DNA of 64,000 nucleotides. Source: Actinoalloteichus hoggarensis (GTDB taxonomy: Bacteria > Actinomycetota > Actinomycetes > Mycobacteriales > Pseudonocardiaceae). A program made the position numbers and the translations under genes. Of the stretch, positions 1-8,764 are shown in pieces. Position 1 is the stretch's first letter; every line of letters starts with the position of its first letter. The stretch covers positions 2,728,001-2,792,000 of the forward strand of contig NZ_CP022521.1 in the NCBI RefSeq assembly GCF_002234535.1, written 5' to 3'. A model generated the notes under the pieces. The model worked only from the letters and a program-made list of their open reading frames with translations. It did no database searches and was not told the DNA's origin.

Positions 1-162
1 TGAGGGGGCGCGGACACCGCCCGTCACTCGTCGCGGGGGTGATCCTCGGCCCGAACCGCGGCGCCCGACCGGGATCGGACGGCCGTGGCCGTCGCGGCAC
101 CGGCACGCGGCATGCGCCCGTGGGCATGGCCGCCCGGCTCGCGTGACCCGTGGCGCAGGCGC

Positions 163-705
163 TCAGACGGGAATCAACGGGGCGTGCGGCGCGGCAGGCA
201 GCCGCACCTCGATCGGATCGCCGGGGCGGACCACCCCGTCGGCCAGGACGACGGCCATCACCCCGGCGAGGCGCACCAGCTCGCCCTGGTCGTCACGGCC
301 GAGCAGCTCCTTCAACAGACCCGGCTGGAACGCGTCGATCTGCTGACACGGGTTGCGCAGCCCGGTGATCTCGATCAGGGCGTGCTCGCCCAGCAGGAGT
401 CGCGTCCCGGTGGGCAGGTCGAGTAACTCGATCCCGCTCGTGGTGACGTTCTCCCCGAGGTCTCCCGGCCGCACCTGGCGGCCCGCCGCCGCCAGCCGGT
501 CGAACAGCTCGCGGTGGATCAGATGAACCTGTCGGAGATTGGGCGCACTCGGGTCGCGGGCCACCCGGGAGCGGTGCCGGACCGTCCGCCCCTGATGGGC
601 GTCGCCCTCGACCCCCGTCCCCGTCCGCAACGTGATCGACTCACGAGGACTCTTGCTGAACCGGTGCGTCGCGCTGCTGCCGACCGCCGTCACCCACTGC
701 CGCAT
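163..705 (-). CDS. MOSC domain protein
   Basis: A 180-residue protein of the MOSC (molybdenum cofactor sulfurase C-terminal) family, a fold that binds sulfur-carrying or molybdenum-cofactor-like ligands. Visible family features are the GLRNPCQQID segment with the conserved cysteine and the preceding GDLGENVTTSGI segment typical of YiiM-like stand-alone MOSC proteins. I place the start at the ATG ending at 705 because a strong Shine-Dalgarno (GAGGAGG) lies 8 bases upstream; in-frame ATG codons further upstream (732, 780) would add a basic, non-conserved tail. It stands alone, transcribed away from the methyltransferase at 986. Substrate is not predictable. The family call is firm and the role is not. 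Confidence 0.85.
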   Translation of the reverse strand: MRQWVTAVGSSATHRFSKSPRESITLRTGTGVEGDAHQGRTVRHRSRVARDPSAPNLRQVHLIHRELFDRLAAAGRQVRPGDLGENVTTSGIELLDLPTGTRLLLGEHALIEITGLRNPCQQIDAFQPGLLKELLGRDDQGELVRLAGVMAVVLADGVVRPGDPIEVRLPAAPHAPLIPV

Positions 706-985
706 GAATCGCGCCTCCTCCTTCCTCCGCATCGCCCGCAGGCGCCCGATGTCGCTTGCACCCGCCCGTGGACGAGGCACGGCCTCGATCGTCGACGGTA
801 CTTCATCGAGGCCCGCCGACCTCCGTATCGCGTGTTCGGTCGACCGTCATCACCACACCCCCGGGCCTGCCAGGATGACCCGCCATGAGGTCGGGCGTGG
901 TCCGAATCGTCACCGGCCCCCGGTGCCGTCGGCCCGCGCCCGCGGTCCGTGCTGAGCAGAACCCGTCCCCTTCTAGGAGCAGCCG

Positions 986-1840
986 GTGCAGTCTTCCTCC
1001 CCGTCCGAGACCTACGCCTCGACGATGTCCGAACACGTCGGTCGGTTCTACGATCACTTCGCGGCCGTCACCGACTCCTTCGACGCCACCATCCACTTCG
1101 GTTACTGGGACGAGCCCGGCCAGGCGGCCGATGGACCGGGCTCGCTGGGCGAGGCGATGCACCGGCTCACCGACGAGGTGATCCGGCGCCTGCGACCGGC
1201 CGAGGGCGCCGCCGTGCTCGACGTCGGATGCGGGCTGGGCGGCCCGGCCGTCCGCATCGCGACCAAGGCTCCCGTGAACGTCACCGGCATCTCGGTGAGC
1301 GCGGAGCAGGTCCGGCTGGCCAACGAGCTGGCCGAATCCCAAAATCTGGCCGACCGTCTCTCCTTCCACCATGCCGACGTGCTGAGGCTGCCGTTCGAGG
1401 ACGCCTCCTTCGACGCGGCCTTCGCGCTGGAGTCGCTGATCCACGTGCCGGATCGGGCAGGCGCCCTGGCGGAGATCAGGCGGGTGCTGCGGCCCGGCGG
1501 CAGGCTGGTCGCCACCGATCACTTCGAACGCGCCGCGTTCTCCGCCGAGCAGCAGGCCCTGCTGGACCGGTATGCCGGGATGCTCCTGCTGGCGCCGCTG
1601 GTGGGGATCGAGGAGTACCTCACGGTGCTGCGCGGTTCGGGGCTGCGATTCGAGGAGGCCTCCGACATCACCGAACGGACACTGCGCGACAGCTTCCTCC
1701 TCATCGCGGAGAGCGAGCGGAGTCGACGGGCCGCGCCGGACTTCGCGGGACCGGCGTCGCCGGAGGGTTACGACCCGGCCGACCTCGCCGATCTCGGTCA
1801 GCTCGGCTACCTCCTCTTCAGCGCCGTACGCCCGGACTGA
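986..1840 (+). CDS. class I SAM-dependent methyltransferase (RebM/GPPMT-like small-molecule type)
   Basis: A 284-residue class I methyltransferase that transfers a methyl group from S-adenosylmethionine to a small molecule. Motif I is LDVGCGLGGPAV, followed by the post-I segment VTGISVSAEQV and motif LPFEDASFDAAFALESLIHV. The N-terminal IHFGYWDEP segment is typical of the sarcosine/glycine, tocopherol and RebM-like methyltransferase group. The start is GTG at 986, chosen for AGGAGC at 975-980. It is convergent with the P450 at 1901, separated by a strong hairpin. Its position beside P450, dioxygenase and prenyl genes suggests tailoring of a secondary metabolite, which is inference. Confidence 0.85.
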   Translation: MQSSSPSETYASTMSEHVGRFYDHFAAVTDSFDATIHFGYWDEPGQAADGPGSLGEAMHRLTDEVIRRLRPAEGAAVLDVGCGLGGPAVRIATKAPVNVTGISVSAEQVRLANELAESQNLADRLSFHHADVLRLPFEDASFDAAFALESLIHVPDRAGALAEIRRVLRPGGRLVATDHFERAAFSAEQQALLDRYAGMLLLAPLVGIEEYLTVLRGSGLRFEEASDITERTLRDSFLLIAESERSRRAAPDFAGPASPEGYDPADLADLGQLGYLLFSAVRPD

Positions 1841-1862
1841 GTCGAGAACGAGACGGCCGGGT

Positions 1863-1891
1863 CCGGGCGGGCGCCGCGCGTGCCCGCCCGG
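1863..1891. terminator. hairpin between convergent genes
   Basis: Perfect 10-bp inverted repeat CCGGGCGGGC (1863-1872) and GCCCGCCCGG (1882-1891) around a 9-base loop, 23 bases after the methyltransferase stop and 10 bases before the P450 stop. There is no T tract, as is usual for actinobacterial terminators. It could serve both strands. Confidence 0.7.
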
Positions 1892-1900
1892 CCTGGTCGG

Positions 1901-3151
1901 TCATCCCCAGGCGACCGGCATCTCCTCAAGGCTGAGCAGCACCTGACCCGGCCGGTGGCGCAGCTGTTCGACGGGAACGGCCAGGCGGAGGTCCGGGAAC
2001 CGGCGGAACAGAGCAGTGATCGCCACCCGCAGCTCCATGCGTGCCAGGGCGGCCCCGGGACAGTGATGGCTGCCGTGTCCGAAGGCCAGGTGCGGATTCG
2101 TCGGCCGGTCGGGATCGAAGCGGCGGGCGTCGGGGAAGACGGACTCGTCGTGATTGGCGGAGGCGAAGGCGGTGACCACGCCGCTGCCCGCCGGGATGAG
2201 CACGCCCTCGAGCTCCACGTCCTCCGTCGCGATGCCGATGGGGCCTGCGTCGCCGAGCGGGTTGATCCGCAGGAGCTCCTCGATGTAGGAGTCGATGAGG
2301 TCGGGGTCTTCCTGAAGCCTGCGCAGCTCCGCCGGGTGCCGCAGCAGGGTGAGGACCGCCGCCGTCACCATGCTGGTCGTCGTGAGGTAGCCGCCGACCA
2401 GCATCGCCAGGGTCAGCATCATCAGCTCGTGGAGATCGAGCCGGCCCTGTTCGTCATGGGCCGCGATCAGCGCCGTGATCAGGTCGTCGCCGCCCTCGTC
2501 TCCCTCGGCGCGCTTGCGTTCGATGAGACCGGCCAGGTAGCCGACCAGCGCCAGCTGACTCCGCTGAGCCTCCTCCCGCCGTTCCGGGTCCAACGAGTTC
2601 ATCATGTCGCTCCACTGCCGGAACTCGTCCCGGTCCGCGAAGGGGACGCCCAGCAGCTCGCAGATGACCGTCACCGGCAGGGGGAAGGCCAGCGCCTCGT
2701 TGAGGTCGGCGGGCGCTCCCGTCCGCTCCATGTCGTCGAGCAGGCTCTCGACGATCTCCTCGATCCTGGGCGCCAGCGCCTTGACTCGAGCACCGGTGAA
2801 CTTCGAGCCGATCAACCGCCGCAGCCGGGTGTGCGCGGGGCCGTCGGTGGTGAAGAGCGTGCCCGGGGGCGGGCGGTCCTCTCCGTAGGAGGGCGCGTCG
2901 GGTGCCGTCCCCGCCGCGCGGCTGAACCTGGGGTCCGCGAGGACACGACGCATCAGGTCATAGCGGGTCACGAGGAACACCGGCAGCCCGGTCACCGTCA
3001 ACCGGACTCGGACGATCGGCGCCTGCTCTCGCGCCGCATGCACCTCGGCGGGCATCTCGATCGCTGAGGGTCTGCGGAAGGGATAGTCCGGCAGGACCGT
3101 CGTGTCGTCGCCGACCATGGTGCCGGCGGACCCGATATCGGAATGGGCCAT
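1901..3151 (-). CDS. cytochrome P450 with atypical I-helix
   Basis: A 416-residue soluble bacterial P450. The haem-binding loop is FGHGSHHCPGAALAR with Cys364 as thiolate ligand, and the K-helix ExxR is EELLR. The I-helix motif is unusual: where most P450s have (A/G)Gx(D/E)T, this one reads GGYLTTT, so the acid before the conserved threonine is replaced by leucine. That acid normally takes part in proton delivery for O2 activation. I choose the ATG at 3151 (GAGG upstream); the open frame extends 56 codons further but with no family similarity. No ferredoxin or reductase is encoded nearby, so electrons must come from elsewhere. It is likely a tailoring oxidase of the neighbouring prenyl/aromatic pathway. 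Confidence 0.92.
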   Translation of the reverse strand: MAHSDIGSAGTMVGDDTTVLPDYPFRRPSAIEMPAEVHAAREQAPIVRVRLTVTGLPVFLVTRYDLMRRVLADPRFSRAAGTAPDAPSYGEDRPPPGTLFTTDGPAHTRLRRLIGSKFTGARVKALAPRIEEIVESLLDDMERTGAPADLNEALAFPLPVTVICELLGVPFADRDEFRQWSDMMNSLDPERREEAQRSQLALVGYLAGLIERKRAEGDEGGDDLITALIAAHDEQGRLDLHELMMLTLAMLVGGYLTTTSMVTAAVLTLLRHPAELRRLQEDPDLIDSYIEELLRINPLGDAGPIGIATEDVELEGVLIPAGSGVVTAFASANHDESVFPDARRFDPDRPTNPHLAFGHGSHHCPGAALARMELRVAITALFRRFPDLRLAVPVEQLRHRPGQVLLSLEEMPVAWG

Positions 3152-3706
3152 CGTCTGCCTCGATTCGCCGTCTACAGGTGCGTCGCGTCCCATTCGAGAG
3201 CGCCCGCTCCGAGTCGATGTGATCGGCTCGGACTTTAGTGGCGTGCCGCCGACGGGGAACAGTCCCGGCGAGGCTGGAAGTGGCCTGCGGTTTATGCACA
3301 CCGGTCGGTCGACCGTCATTCCGAGAATCGGATTCGGCGAATCGTCCGGATGCTGTCACGGTCGTTCGACCGCACTCCCGATGAATTCTTGAGTCCGGAT
3401 TCGTCCCCGTGGTGGTGTGATACGGCATGATGCGAGACCGCGGATGACGCCGGGTCGGCCGCTCTGCTGGGAGAGGAAACCGATCCGACGGCGGTGCGGC
3501 ATTATCGCCTCGACGAATCGCGGGACTCTCGCGGACCACTCGGACGAGTCGCCGCCGCCGCGGGTGCGCTCGACCGAGTGCGACAACGCCGAGGGCACGA
3601 CCTCGGCGAACCGATCACTGGAGGTCCTGTGTCCGTTGTGTTCGCTGCCCCGTCGCAGGCCACGTCTCCGTCGAACTCCGTGCTCGAACACGGGATACCG
3701 GAGTCG
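3152..3706. other. 555-bp divergent intergenic region
   Basis: This separates the minus-strand P450 from the plus-strand dehydrogenase and should hold both promoters. I found no convincing coding sequence. The dehydrogenase frame is open upstream to at least 3494. A GGAGGT at 3620-3625 precedes alternative GTG starts at 3629 and 3638, so the last 80 bases may be coding. Confidence 0.5.
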
Positions 3707-4753
3707 ATGAAGGCCGTCGTGCACCACGAGTTCGGCGGCCCGGAGACCCTGTCCGTCACCGAGCTGCCGGTCCCGACACCCGCGCCGGGCGAGGTGCTCG
3801 TACGAGTGCGTGCCGTCAGTGTCGGCCGGACGCTGTGCGTCGAGACCAGGGCGGGACGCCTGCCCTTCGCACGCGACCTGACGCTGCCCCACGTCCTGGG
3901 CGCCGACCACGTCGGCGAGGTCGTCGCGGCGGCGGCGGACGTGGACGCCGCACTACTGGGTCGTCGGGTGGCGGTGTTCCCGGTGGTGCACTGTGCCCGC
4001 TGCCGCTTCTGCCTCGTCGGCCGCACGGAGAGCTGCGCCGACCTGCGGCTGATCGGCGTCCACCGCCAAGGCGCCTACGCGCGCTACTGCGTCGTGCCCG
4101 CCCGCAACGTCCATCCGGTGCCCGAGGGCGTCGACGACCTCGAGGCGTGCGCGCTGGCGCTGAACGGCGCGGTGGCCCGGCGTCAGCTCGACCTCGCCGA
4201 GGTGACGGCGGACTCGTGGGTACTGGTCCACGGTGCGTCGGGGGGACTCGGCTCGACCCTCGTCCGACTGGCGTCGCACCGGGGCGCGCGGGTGGTGGCG
4301 TGCTCCCGCCAGGCTCGCAAGCGCGAGCTGATGGCGGGACTCGGGGCCGACCTGGTGCTCGATCCGGATTCGCCCGTCTTCGCCGAGACGATCCGCGAGG
4401 CCACCGACGGCACGGGCGTCGACGCGGTCGTGGACAACCTCGTCGACCCGGACCTGTGGGCGCGTACCTCGCCGCTGCTGGCCGCCGGCGGGACGGTCGT
4501 GTGCTCCGGCGCGATGGCAGGGGGGACGGCACAGCTCGACCTGCGGCAGACGTACCTGCGCAACCAGCGAGTCCTCGGCGTCCGCACCGCCCGGCCCTCG
4601 GACGTCGACGCCCTGTGGCGCGACGTCGCCGACGGACTGCGGGCCGTCGTCGACGCGGACTCCGTCTTCACCCTGGAACAGGCCGCCGACGCGCACCGCC
4701 ACCTGGAGGAGGCACACCACTTCGGCCGGGTGGTGCTCACCGTGGACGACTGA
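3707..4753 (+). CDS. zinc-lobed medium-chain alcohol dehydrogenase/quinone reductase family protein
   Basis: A 348-residue medium-chain dehydrogenase/reductase. The N-terminal catalytic domain carries a complete structural-zinc lobe (Cys96, Cys99, Cys102, Cys110 in CARCRFCLVGRTESC), and the Rossmann domain has HGASGGLGSTLVRLA for NAD(P)H binding. LGADHVGEV takes the place of the classical GHExxG, so catalytic zinc binding is less certain than cofactor binding. I use the ATG at 3707 because the protein then begins MKAVVHHEFG like its family. GTG at 3629, behind a better Shine-Dalgarno, would add 26 residues. The 3' end forms one arm of a hairpin with the sequence beyond the stop. It probably performs a redox step in the cluster; the substrate is unknown. 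Confidence 0.85.
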   Translation: MKAVVHHEFGGPETLSVTELPVPTPAPGEVLVRVRAVSVGRTLCVETRAGRLPFARDLTLPHVLGADHVGEVVAAAADVDAALLGRRVAVFPVVHCARCRFCLVGRTESCADLRLIGVHRQGAYARYCVVPARNVHPVPEGVDDLEACALALNGAVARRQLDLAEVTADSWVLVHGASGGLGSTLVRLASHRGARVVACSRQARKRELMAGLGADLVLDPDSPVFAETIREATDGTGVDAVVDNLVDPDLWARTSPLLAAGGTVVCSGAMAGGTAQLDLRQTYLRNQRVLGVRTARPSDVDALWRDVADGLRAVVDADSVFTLEQAADAHRHLEEAHHFGRVVLTVDD

Positions 4754-4767
4754 CGGTGAGCACCACC
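4729..4767. terminator. 15-bp hairpin spanning the dehydrogenase stop codon
   Basis: Perfect 15-bp inverted repeat GGTGGTGCTCACCGT (4729-4743) and ACGGTGAGCACCACC (4753-4767) with a 9-base loop. The left arm is the last codons of the dehydrogenase and the loop contains the stop. It lies between convergent genes and likely ends both transcripts. Confidence 0.75.
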
Positions 4768-4781
4768 GACCGCACGGCGGT

Positions 4782-5330
4782 TCAGGTCATCCGTGTCGAG
4801 GTGGGGTCCACCCGCGTCATCCCGTAGCGCTCGAACAGCGGGCCCAGCGCGGCGAGATCGAGTGCGCCGCGCCGGGCCAGGCTGTCCGCCTCCAGGAACC
4901 AGCCCTCGGGCCCGGCCGGAGTGAACATCGTGAGGTGCCTGCCGCCGGCAGGCCCGGCCGTGAGCTGGTGTGGCACCCCACGCTCGACCTTGACGACGTC
5001 GCCCGGCCCGCAGTCCAGGATCGTGTCGCCGATGCGGAACCGGTAGGCGCCCTCCACGACGTGGAAGAACTCGTCCTCCTCGCGGTGGATGTGCGGGTCG
5101 GGGCCTCGGTCGGGAGCGAGCCGCATCTCCAACAGGGCGAAGGCGTCACCGGTGTCCTGCCCGGCCAGAAGCACCGATCCGTCCAGGAAGGGGAGTCGGA
5201 AGCGAGCGCGCTCGGCCGAAGGCCGGAGGAGTCCCCACGGAAAAGGCGTCCTGGGGAGCGCGGTGGTCGGACCCGGCGAGCCGGTGGACGCGGTCGTCGA
5301 GACCGCCGATCCGGCCGATGTCTCTGACAT
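4782..5330 (-). CDS. cupin-domain protein
   Basis: A 182-residue single-domain cupin, a beta-barrel family that includes dioxygenases, isomerases and binding proteins. The two metal-binding motifs are intact: DPHIHREEDEFFHVVEG supplies His80, His82 and Glu86, and KVERGVPHQ supplies His121. A metal-bound active site is therefore expected. The first 30 residues are Ser/Thr/Ala-rich and not part of the fold. The start is ATG at 5330 with GAGAGG 8 bases upstream; a GTG at 5339 would leave no spacing to the ribosome site. It lies 31 bases downstream of the P450 at 5362-6696 on the same strand, so the two are probably one operon. The reaction is not predictable. Confidence 0.82.
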   Translation of the reverse strand: MSETSAGSAVSTTASTGSPGPTTALPRTPFPWGLLRPSAERARFRLPFLDGSVLLAGQDTGDAFALLEMRLAPDRGPDPHIHREEDEFFHVVEGAYRFRIGDTILDCGPGDVVKVERGVPHQLTAGPAGGRHLTMFTPAGPEGWFLEADSLARRGALDLAALGPLFERYGMTRVDPTSTRMT

Positions 5331-5361
5331 CACTGGCACCTCTCCTGGTGATCACGGACGA

Positions 5362-6696
5362 TCAGCGCTGCCGCACGACGACACGTGTGCCGCGGTCAGG
5401 CATGAAGGTGACGTGTCGGAGGCGGGAACGCTCCGAGCGGTCGTCGACGCGGTGGAGGTCCACTTCGGCGAGCACGGTGCGCAGCACCTCCTTCATCTCC
5501 AACAGCGCCAAGGCGGCGCCCACACAGCGTCGGGCACCACCGCCGAAGGGGACCCACGCATAGGGATCGGGCTTGTCGTTCAGGAACCGGTCCGGCCGGA
5601 ACTCCTCCGGCGCCGCGTAGTTGTCCGGCGACATGTGGACCAGACCGGCGGAGATCATCACGTTGACGCCCGCGGGCAGGTTCCACGGGCCGAGCCGGAC
5701 GGGCGCGGCGGCCTTGCGCGCCGTGATGGGCGTGATCGTCCTGATCCGCAGCGCCTCCCGGACGAGGGAGTCCAGCTGCGCTTCGAGCGACGGGTCTCCC
5801 AGGTCGGCGGCGGCCTGGATGCGGTGCATCGCCTCGGGATGCTGCACCAGCCGTTCCAATGCCCACGCCATGCCGGTGGACGAGGTCTCGTGCCCGGCCA
5901 GGAGCAGCGAGATGAGCAGGTCGACGAGTTCGACGTCGTTCTCGGCGAGGTCGCCGCCGCCGGACAGCACCATCGAGAGGGTGTCGGTGCGCTCGGCGAG
6001 GTCCGTTCGGGTCCTGCGGTCCGCGATCTCCTGTGTGAGCAGCTCACGCGCCTCCGCCTGGATGCGCAGGTACCGCTGCCAGGACGGCGTCTTCCGCAGT
6101 CCCGACCACATCATCGGACCTCGGTCGAAGGAGGCGACCCGAGGCAGCAGCGCCCGCAGTCGTCGTGTCCTGGTCTCGTCGGTGACGCCGATGACGATCC
6201 GCAGGATCACCTCCAGCGCGATGGACTGCATCGGTTCTAACAGCGCGACGGGAGTGTCCCTCGGCCAGCGGGCGACCTCGGCACGGGCGATCTCGGCGAT
6301 CTCGTCCGCGCTGTGTCGGACGGCCTTGCCCTGGAATGCGGCCGAGACGCTGTGCCGCCGACGTCGATGCTCCTCGCCGTCCTGGACGACGAGCGAGGTG
6401 GGACCGAGCACCTCGCCGAGGCCCATGTCAGCGGAGTGCTCCCCGGCGCGCAGCACGTTCGGGTCCGCGGCGAAGACGGCCTTGACCAGTTCCGGGCTCG
6501 ACACGAAGACGCAGGGCCCCCAGCTCAGCGTGCGCAGCGTGAAGCAGTCGCCGTAGCGCCGTCGACACGAGTCGAGATACGGCTGTAGGCGTCCGGCCAG
6601 CATCACGGTCTGCAGCAGCGCGGGCGAGTTCGGTCCCGGCGGCAGACCGTCGTGCGACGCGGGTCTGCGTACGGCGAGTGTCCGTGATTCTCCCAT
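5362..6696 (-). CDS. cytochrome P450 (class similar to fatty-acid/sterol-type CYPs)
   Basis: A 444-residue P450 with all canonical elements: I-helix LLLAGHETSS, K-helix EALR, the PERF-like EFRPDRF and the haem loop VPFGGGARRCVGAALA with Cys391. The AWVPFGGGARRC form is typical of bacterial P450s related to eukaryotic microsomal families, unlike the FGHGxHxC type of the P450 at 1901. I choose the ATG at 6696 because GAGGG precedes it; the frame is open 20 codons further upstream. It is the first gene of a two-gene operon with the cupin and is divergent from the Rieske oxygenase at 6967. It probably hydroxylates a prenyl or terpene intermediate, which is inference. Confidence 0.93.
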   Translation of the reverse strand: MGESRTLAVRRPASHDGLPPGPNSPALLQTVMLAGRLQPYLDSCRRRYGDCFTLRTLSWGPCVFVSSPELVKAVFAADPNVLRAGEHSADMGLGEVLGPTSLVVQDGEEHRRRRHSVSAAFQGKAVRHSADEIAEIARAEVARWPRDTPVALLEPMQSIALEVILRIVIGVTDETRTRRLRALLPRVASFDRGPMMWSGLRKTPSWQRYLRIQAEARELLTQEIADRRTRTDLAERTDTLSMVLSGGGDLAENDVELVDLLISLLLAGHETSSTGMAWALERLVQHPEAMHRIQAAADLGDPSLEAQLDSLVREALRIRTITPITARKAAAPVRLGPWNLPAGVNVMISAGLVHMSPDNYAAPEEFRPDRFLNDKPDPYAWVPFGGGARRCVGAALALLEMKEVLRTVLAEVDLHRVDDRSERSRLRHVTFMPDRGTRVVVRQR

Positions 6697-6966
6697 TGGT
6701 CCCTCGTATTCGTCGTCGGGTGGCGGCGCGCCAGGCGCGGCCTGGCGCCGACTCAATCAGTTATCGGACGCCGAGAACAGTCTTGAACAGATGAATATCG
6801 ATTGCATCGGGGTTTCGGCGTCCGACCGGCGACCACCCGACGCAGTGCGCTGAGCCGTTAAGCGCAATAATGGTCCGATCGGGTGTCTCGATGCTCGGCT
6901 GAGTGCTAATCTCCGGCAGCGAATGACACGGGCACAGCAATAGCTCTCCGTAGCGAGGAGTCGGTC

Positions 6967-8235
6967 ATGTCGACACCCGGAACCGTCTCGTCAGAAGAAC
7001 CTGTCGTGGATTCCGGCCGTACGCGGGAATGGCCGGGTTCGAGTGTCTCTCGTGTTCCTTACTGGGTGTACACGGCAGCCGACGTCTACCAGCGAGAGCA
7101 AGAGCGGATCTTCGCCGGACCATTCTGGAACTACGTGGCTCTGGCGGCCGAGATCCCACGTCCCGGCGACTTCGTCCGGACGTTCGTCGGCGGGCATCCG
7201 ATCATCGTGGTGCGGGCCGAGGACGGGGCGATCAACGCCGTGCTCAATCGGTGCGCGCACCGGGGACTGGAATTCTGCATGGAACGGTCGGGCAACGCCC
7301 GCCGTTTCGTCTGCCCCTACCACCAGTGGACCTACGGCCTGGACGGCTCGCTGCGCGGTGTGCCCTTCCGCCGAGGCGTGCAGGGCAACGGCGGGATGCC
7401 CGCCGACTTCGACCCGGCCGCGCACGGACTGCGGAGGCTCGCGGTCGCCGAGCGCAACGGCGTGGTGTTCGCGAGCCTCGATCACGCCGTACCGCCCCTG
7501 GAGTCCTACCTCGGTGCCCGGATGGTCGGCTACTTCGACCGGGTCTTCGACGGGCGCGAGCTGACGGTGCTCGGTTATCAGCGGCATCGCATCCCGGCCA
7601 ACTGGAAGCTGATCTTCGAGAACATCAAGGACCCGTATCACGCCAGCCTGCTGCACGTGTTCCTCGTCAGTCTGGGGCTCTTCCGCGCCGACCAGCCGTC
7701 CCGGGTGCTGATGGACGAGACCGGCGGGCACGCGGTCCTCAGCTCCCGACGGGGCGAGCAGCGGCACACCGACGCCACCGCGGACATCGCGAACCTGGAC
7801 ACCGCCCTGCGGCTGGCCGACGCGACCATGCTGGTTCCGGCCAAGGAGTTCGCGGGCCCTGAGACCGTGGTCATGCAGACCCTGTGGCCGAACCTGATGA
7901 TCCAACAGCAGACCAACACGCTCGCGATGCGGCAGATCGTCACGCGCGAGGCCGGCGTGACCGAGCTGCACTGGACCTACTTCGGTTACGCCGACGACGA
8001 TGCCGAGATGACTCGGCGTCGCCTGCGTCAGGCGAACCTCCAGGGGCCCGCCGGGCTGGTCGGCATCGACGACTGGGAGGTCCTGGCCTACAACCAGCGT
8101 GGACTGGCGGCCTGCGACGACGCGGCGGCCGTCGTCGAGATGGGCGGCCACGGAACCGAGGACACCGAGCACATGGTCACCGAGGTGGCCATCAGGGCGT
8201 TCTACCGCCACTATCGCCAGGTGATGGGACTGTGA
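6967..8235 (+). CDS. Rieske non-haem iron oxygenase, alpha subunit
   Basis: A 422-residue catalytic subunit of a ring-hydroxylating oxygenase. The Rieske [2Fe-2S] ligands are Cys96-x-His98 (NRCAHRG) and Cys116-x2-His119 (VCPYHQW). The mononuclear iron site is in ENIKDPYHASLLH, giving His225 and His230 with the bridging Asp222. Size and the paired beta gene resemble benzoate/anthranilate-type dioxygenases, so an aromatic acid is a reasonable substrate class. The start is ATG at 6967 with GAGGAG at 6955-6960. The beta subunit follows after 7 bases. No dedicated reductase or ferredoxin is encoded nearby. It may make or tailor the aromatic acceptor used by the prenyltransferase in this region. 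Confidence 0.93.
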   Translation: MSTPGTVSSEEPVVDSGRTREWPGSSVSRVPYWVYTAADVYQREQERIFAGPFWNYVALAAEIPRPGDFVRTFVGGHPIIVVRAEDGAINAVLNRCAHRGLEFCMERSGNARRFVCPYHQWTYGLDGSLRGVPFRRGVQGNGGMPADFDPAAHGLRRLAVAERNGVVFASLDHAVPPLESYLGARMVGYFDRVFDGRELTVLGYQRHRIPANWKLIFENIKDPYHASLLHVFLVSLGLFRADQPSRVLMDETGGHAVLSSRRGEQRHTDATADIANLDTALRLADATMLVPAKEFAGPETVVMQTLWPNLMIQQQTNTLAMRQIVTREAGVTELHWTYFGYADDDAEMTRRRLRQANLQGPAGLVGIDDWEVLAYNQRGLAACDDAAAVVEMGGHGTEDTEHMVTEVAIRAFYRHYRQVMGL

Positions 8236-8242
8236 GACACCG

Positions 8243-8764
8243 ATGAGCGAGACCACCGAGACCGTCCCGGGACGGGCCGTGGGGCCTGCCGCGTCGCTGG
8301 AGCTGTGGTTCCGGGTCCTGCGGCTCTACACCGACTACACGGAACTGCTCGATGAGAAGCGGCTGACCGAGTGGCTCGGGCTGTTCGAGGACGACTGTCG
8401 ATATACGGCGATCTCTCGGGAGAACGCGGACGCCGGACTGCCGCTGGCGATGATGCGCTGTGAGGGGGTGCCCGGACTCGCCGACCGGGTCAACGCGATC
8501 GAGAACGTCTCGGTCTACGCGCCGAGGACGATGCGCCACCTCTTCTCGGGACTGCGGGCCCACCACACCGCCGAACCCGACCTGTTGTCGGTCGAGGGCT
8601 CGTTCATCGTGGCGCAGAGCCTCAGCGAGGAGCACACCGAGGTCTACGCCTCCGGGCGTTACCGCGACCTGGTGCGCGACGACGGTGCGACCCTCCGCTT
8701 CGCGGAGAAGACGGCCGTCTACGACGGCGCGCTCGTCAAGAACGCCATGGTCTATCCGCTGTGA
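8243..8764 (+). CDS. ring-hydroxylating oxygenase, beta subunit
   Basis: A 173-residue NTF2/SnoaL-like protein of the small-subunit family of aromatic-ring dioxygenases, which has a structural role in the alpha3beta3 enzyme. The family pattern is visible in LYTDYTELLDEKRLTEWLGLFEDDCRYT near the N-terminal end and in MRHLFSGLR. It starts 7 bases after the alpha stop and its own stop overlaps the next start (GTGA), so the three genes are translationally coupled. It has no catalytic residues of its own. Confidence 0.9.
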   Translation: MSETTETVPGRAVGPAASLELWFRVLRLYTDYTELLDEKRLTEWLGLFEDDCRYTAISRENADAGLPLAMMRCEGVPGLADRVNAIENVSVYAPRTMRHLFSGLRAHHTAEPDLLSVEGSFIVAQSLSEEHTEVYASGRYRDLVRDDGATLRFAEKTAVYDGALVKNAMVYPL

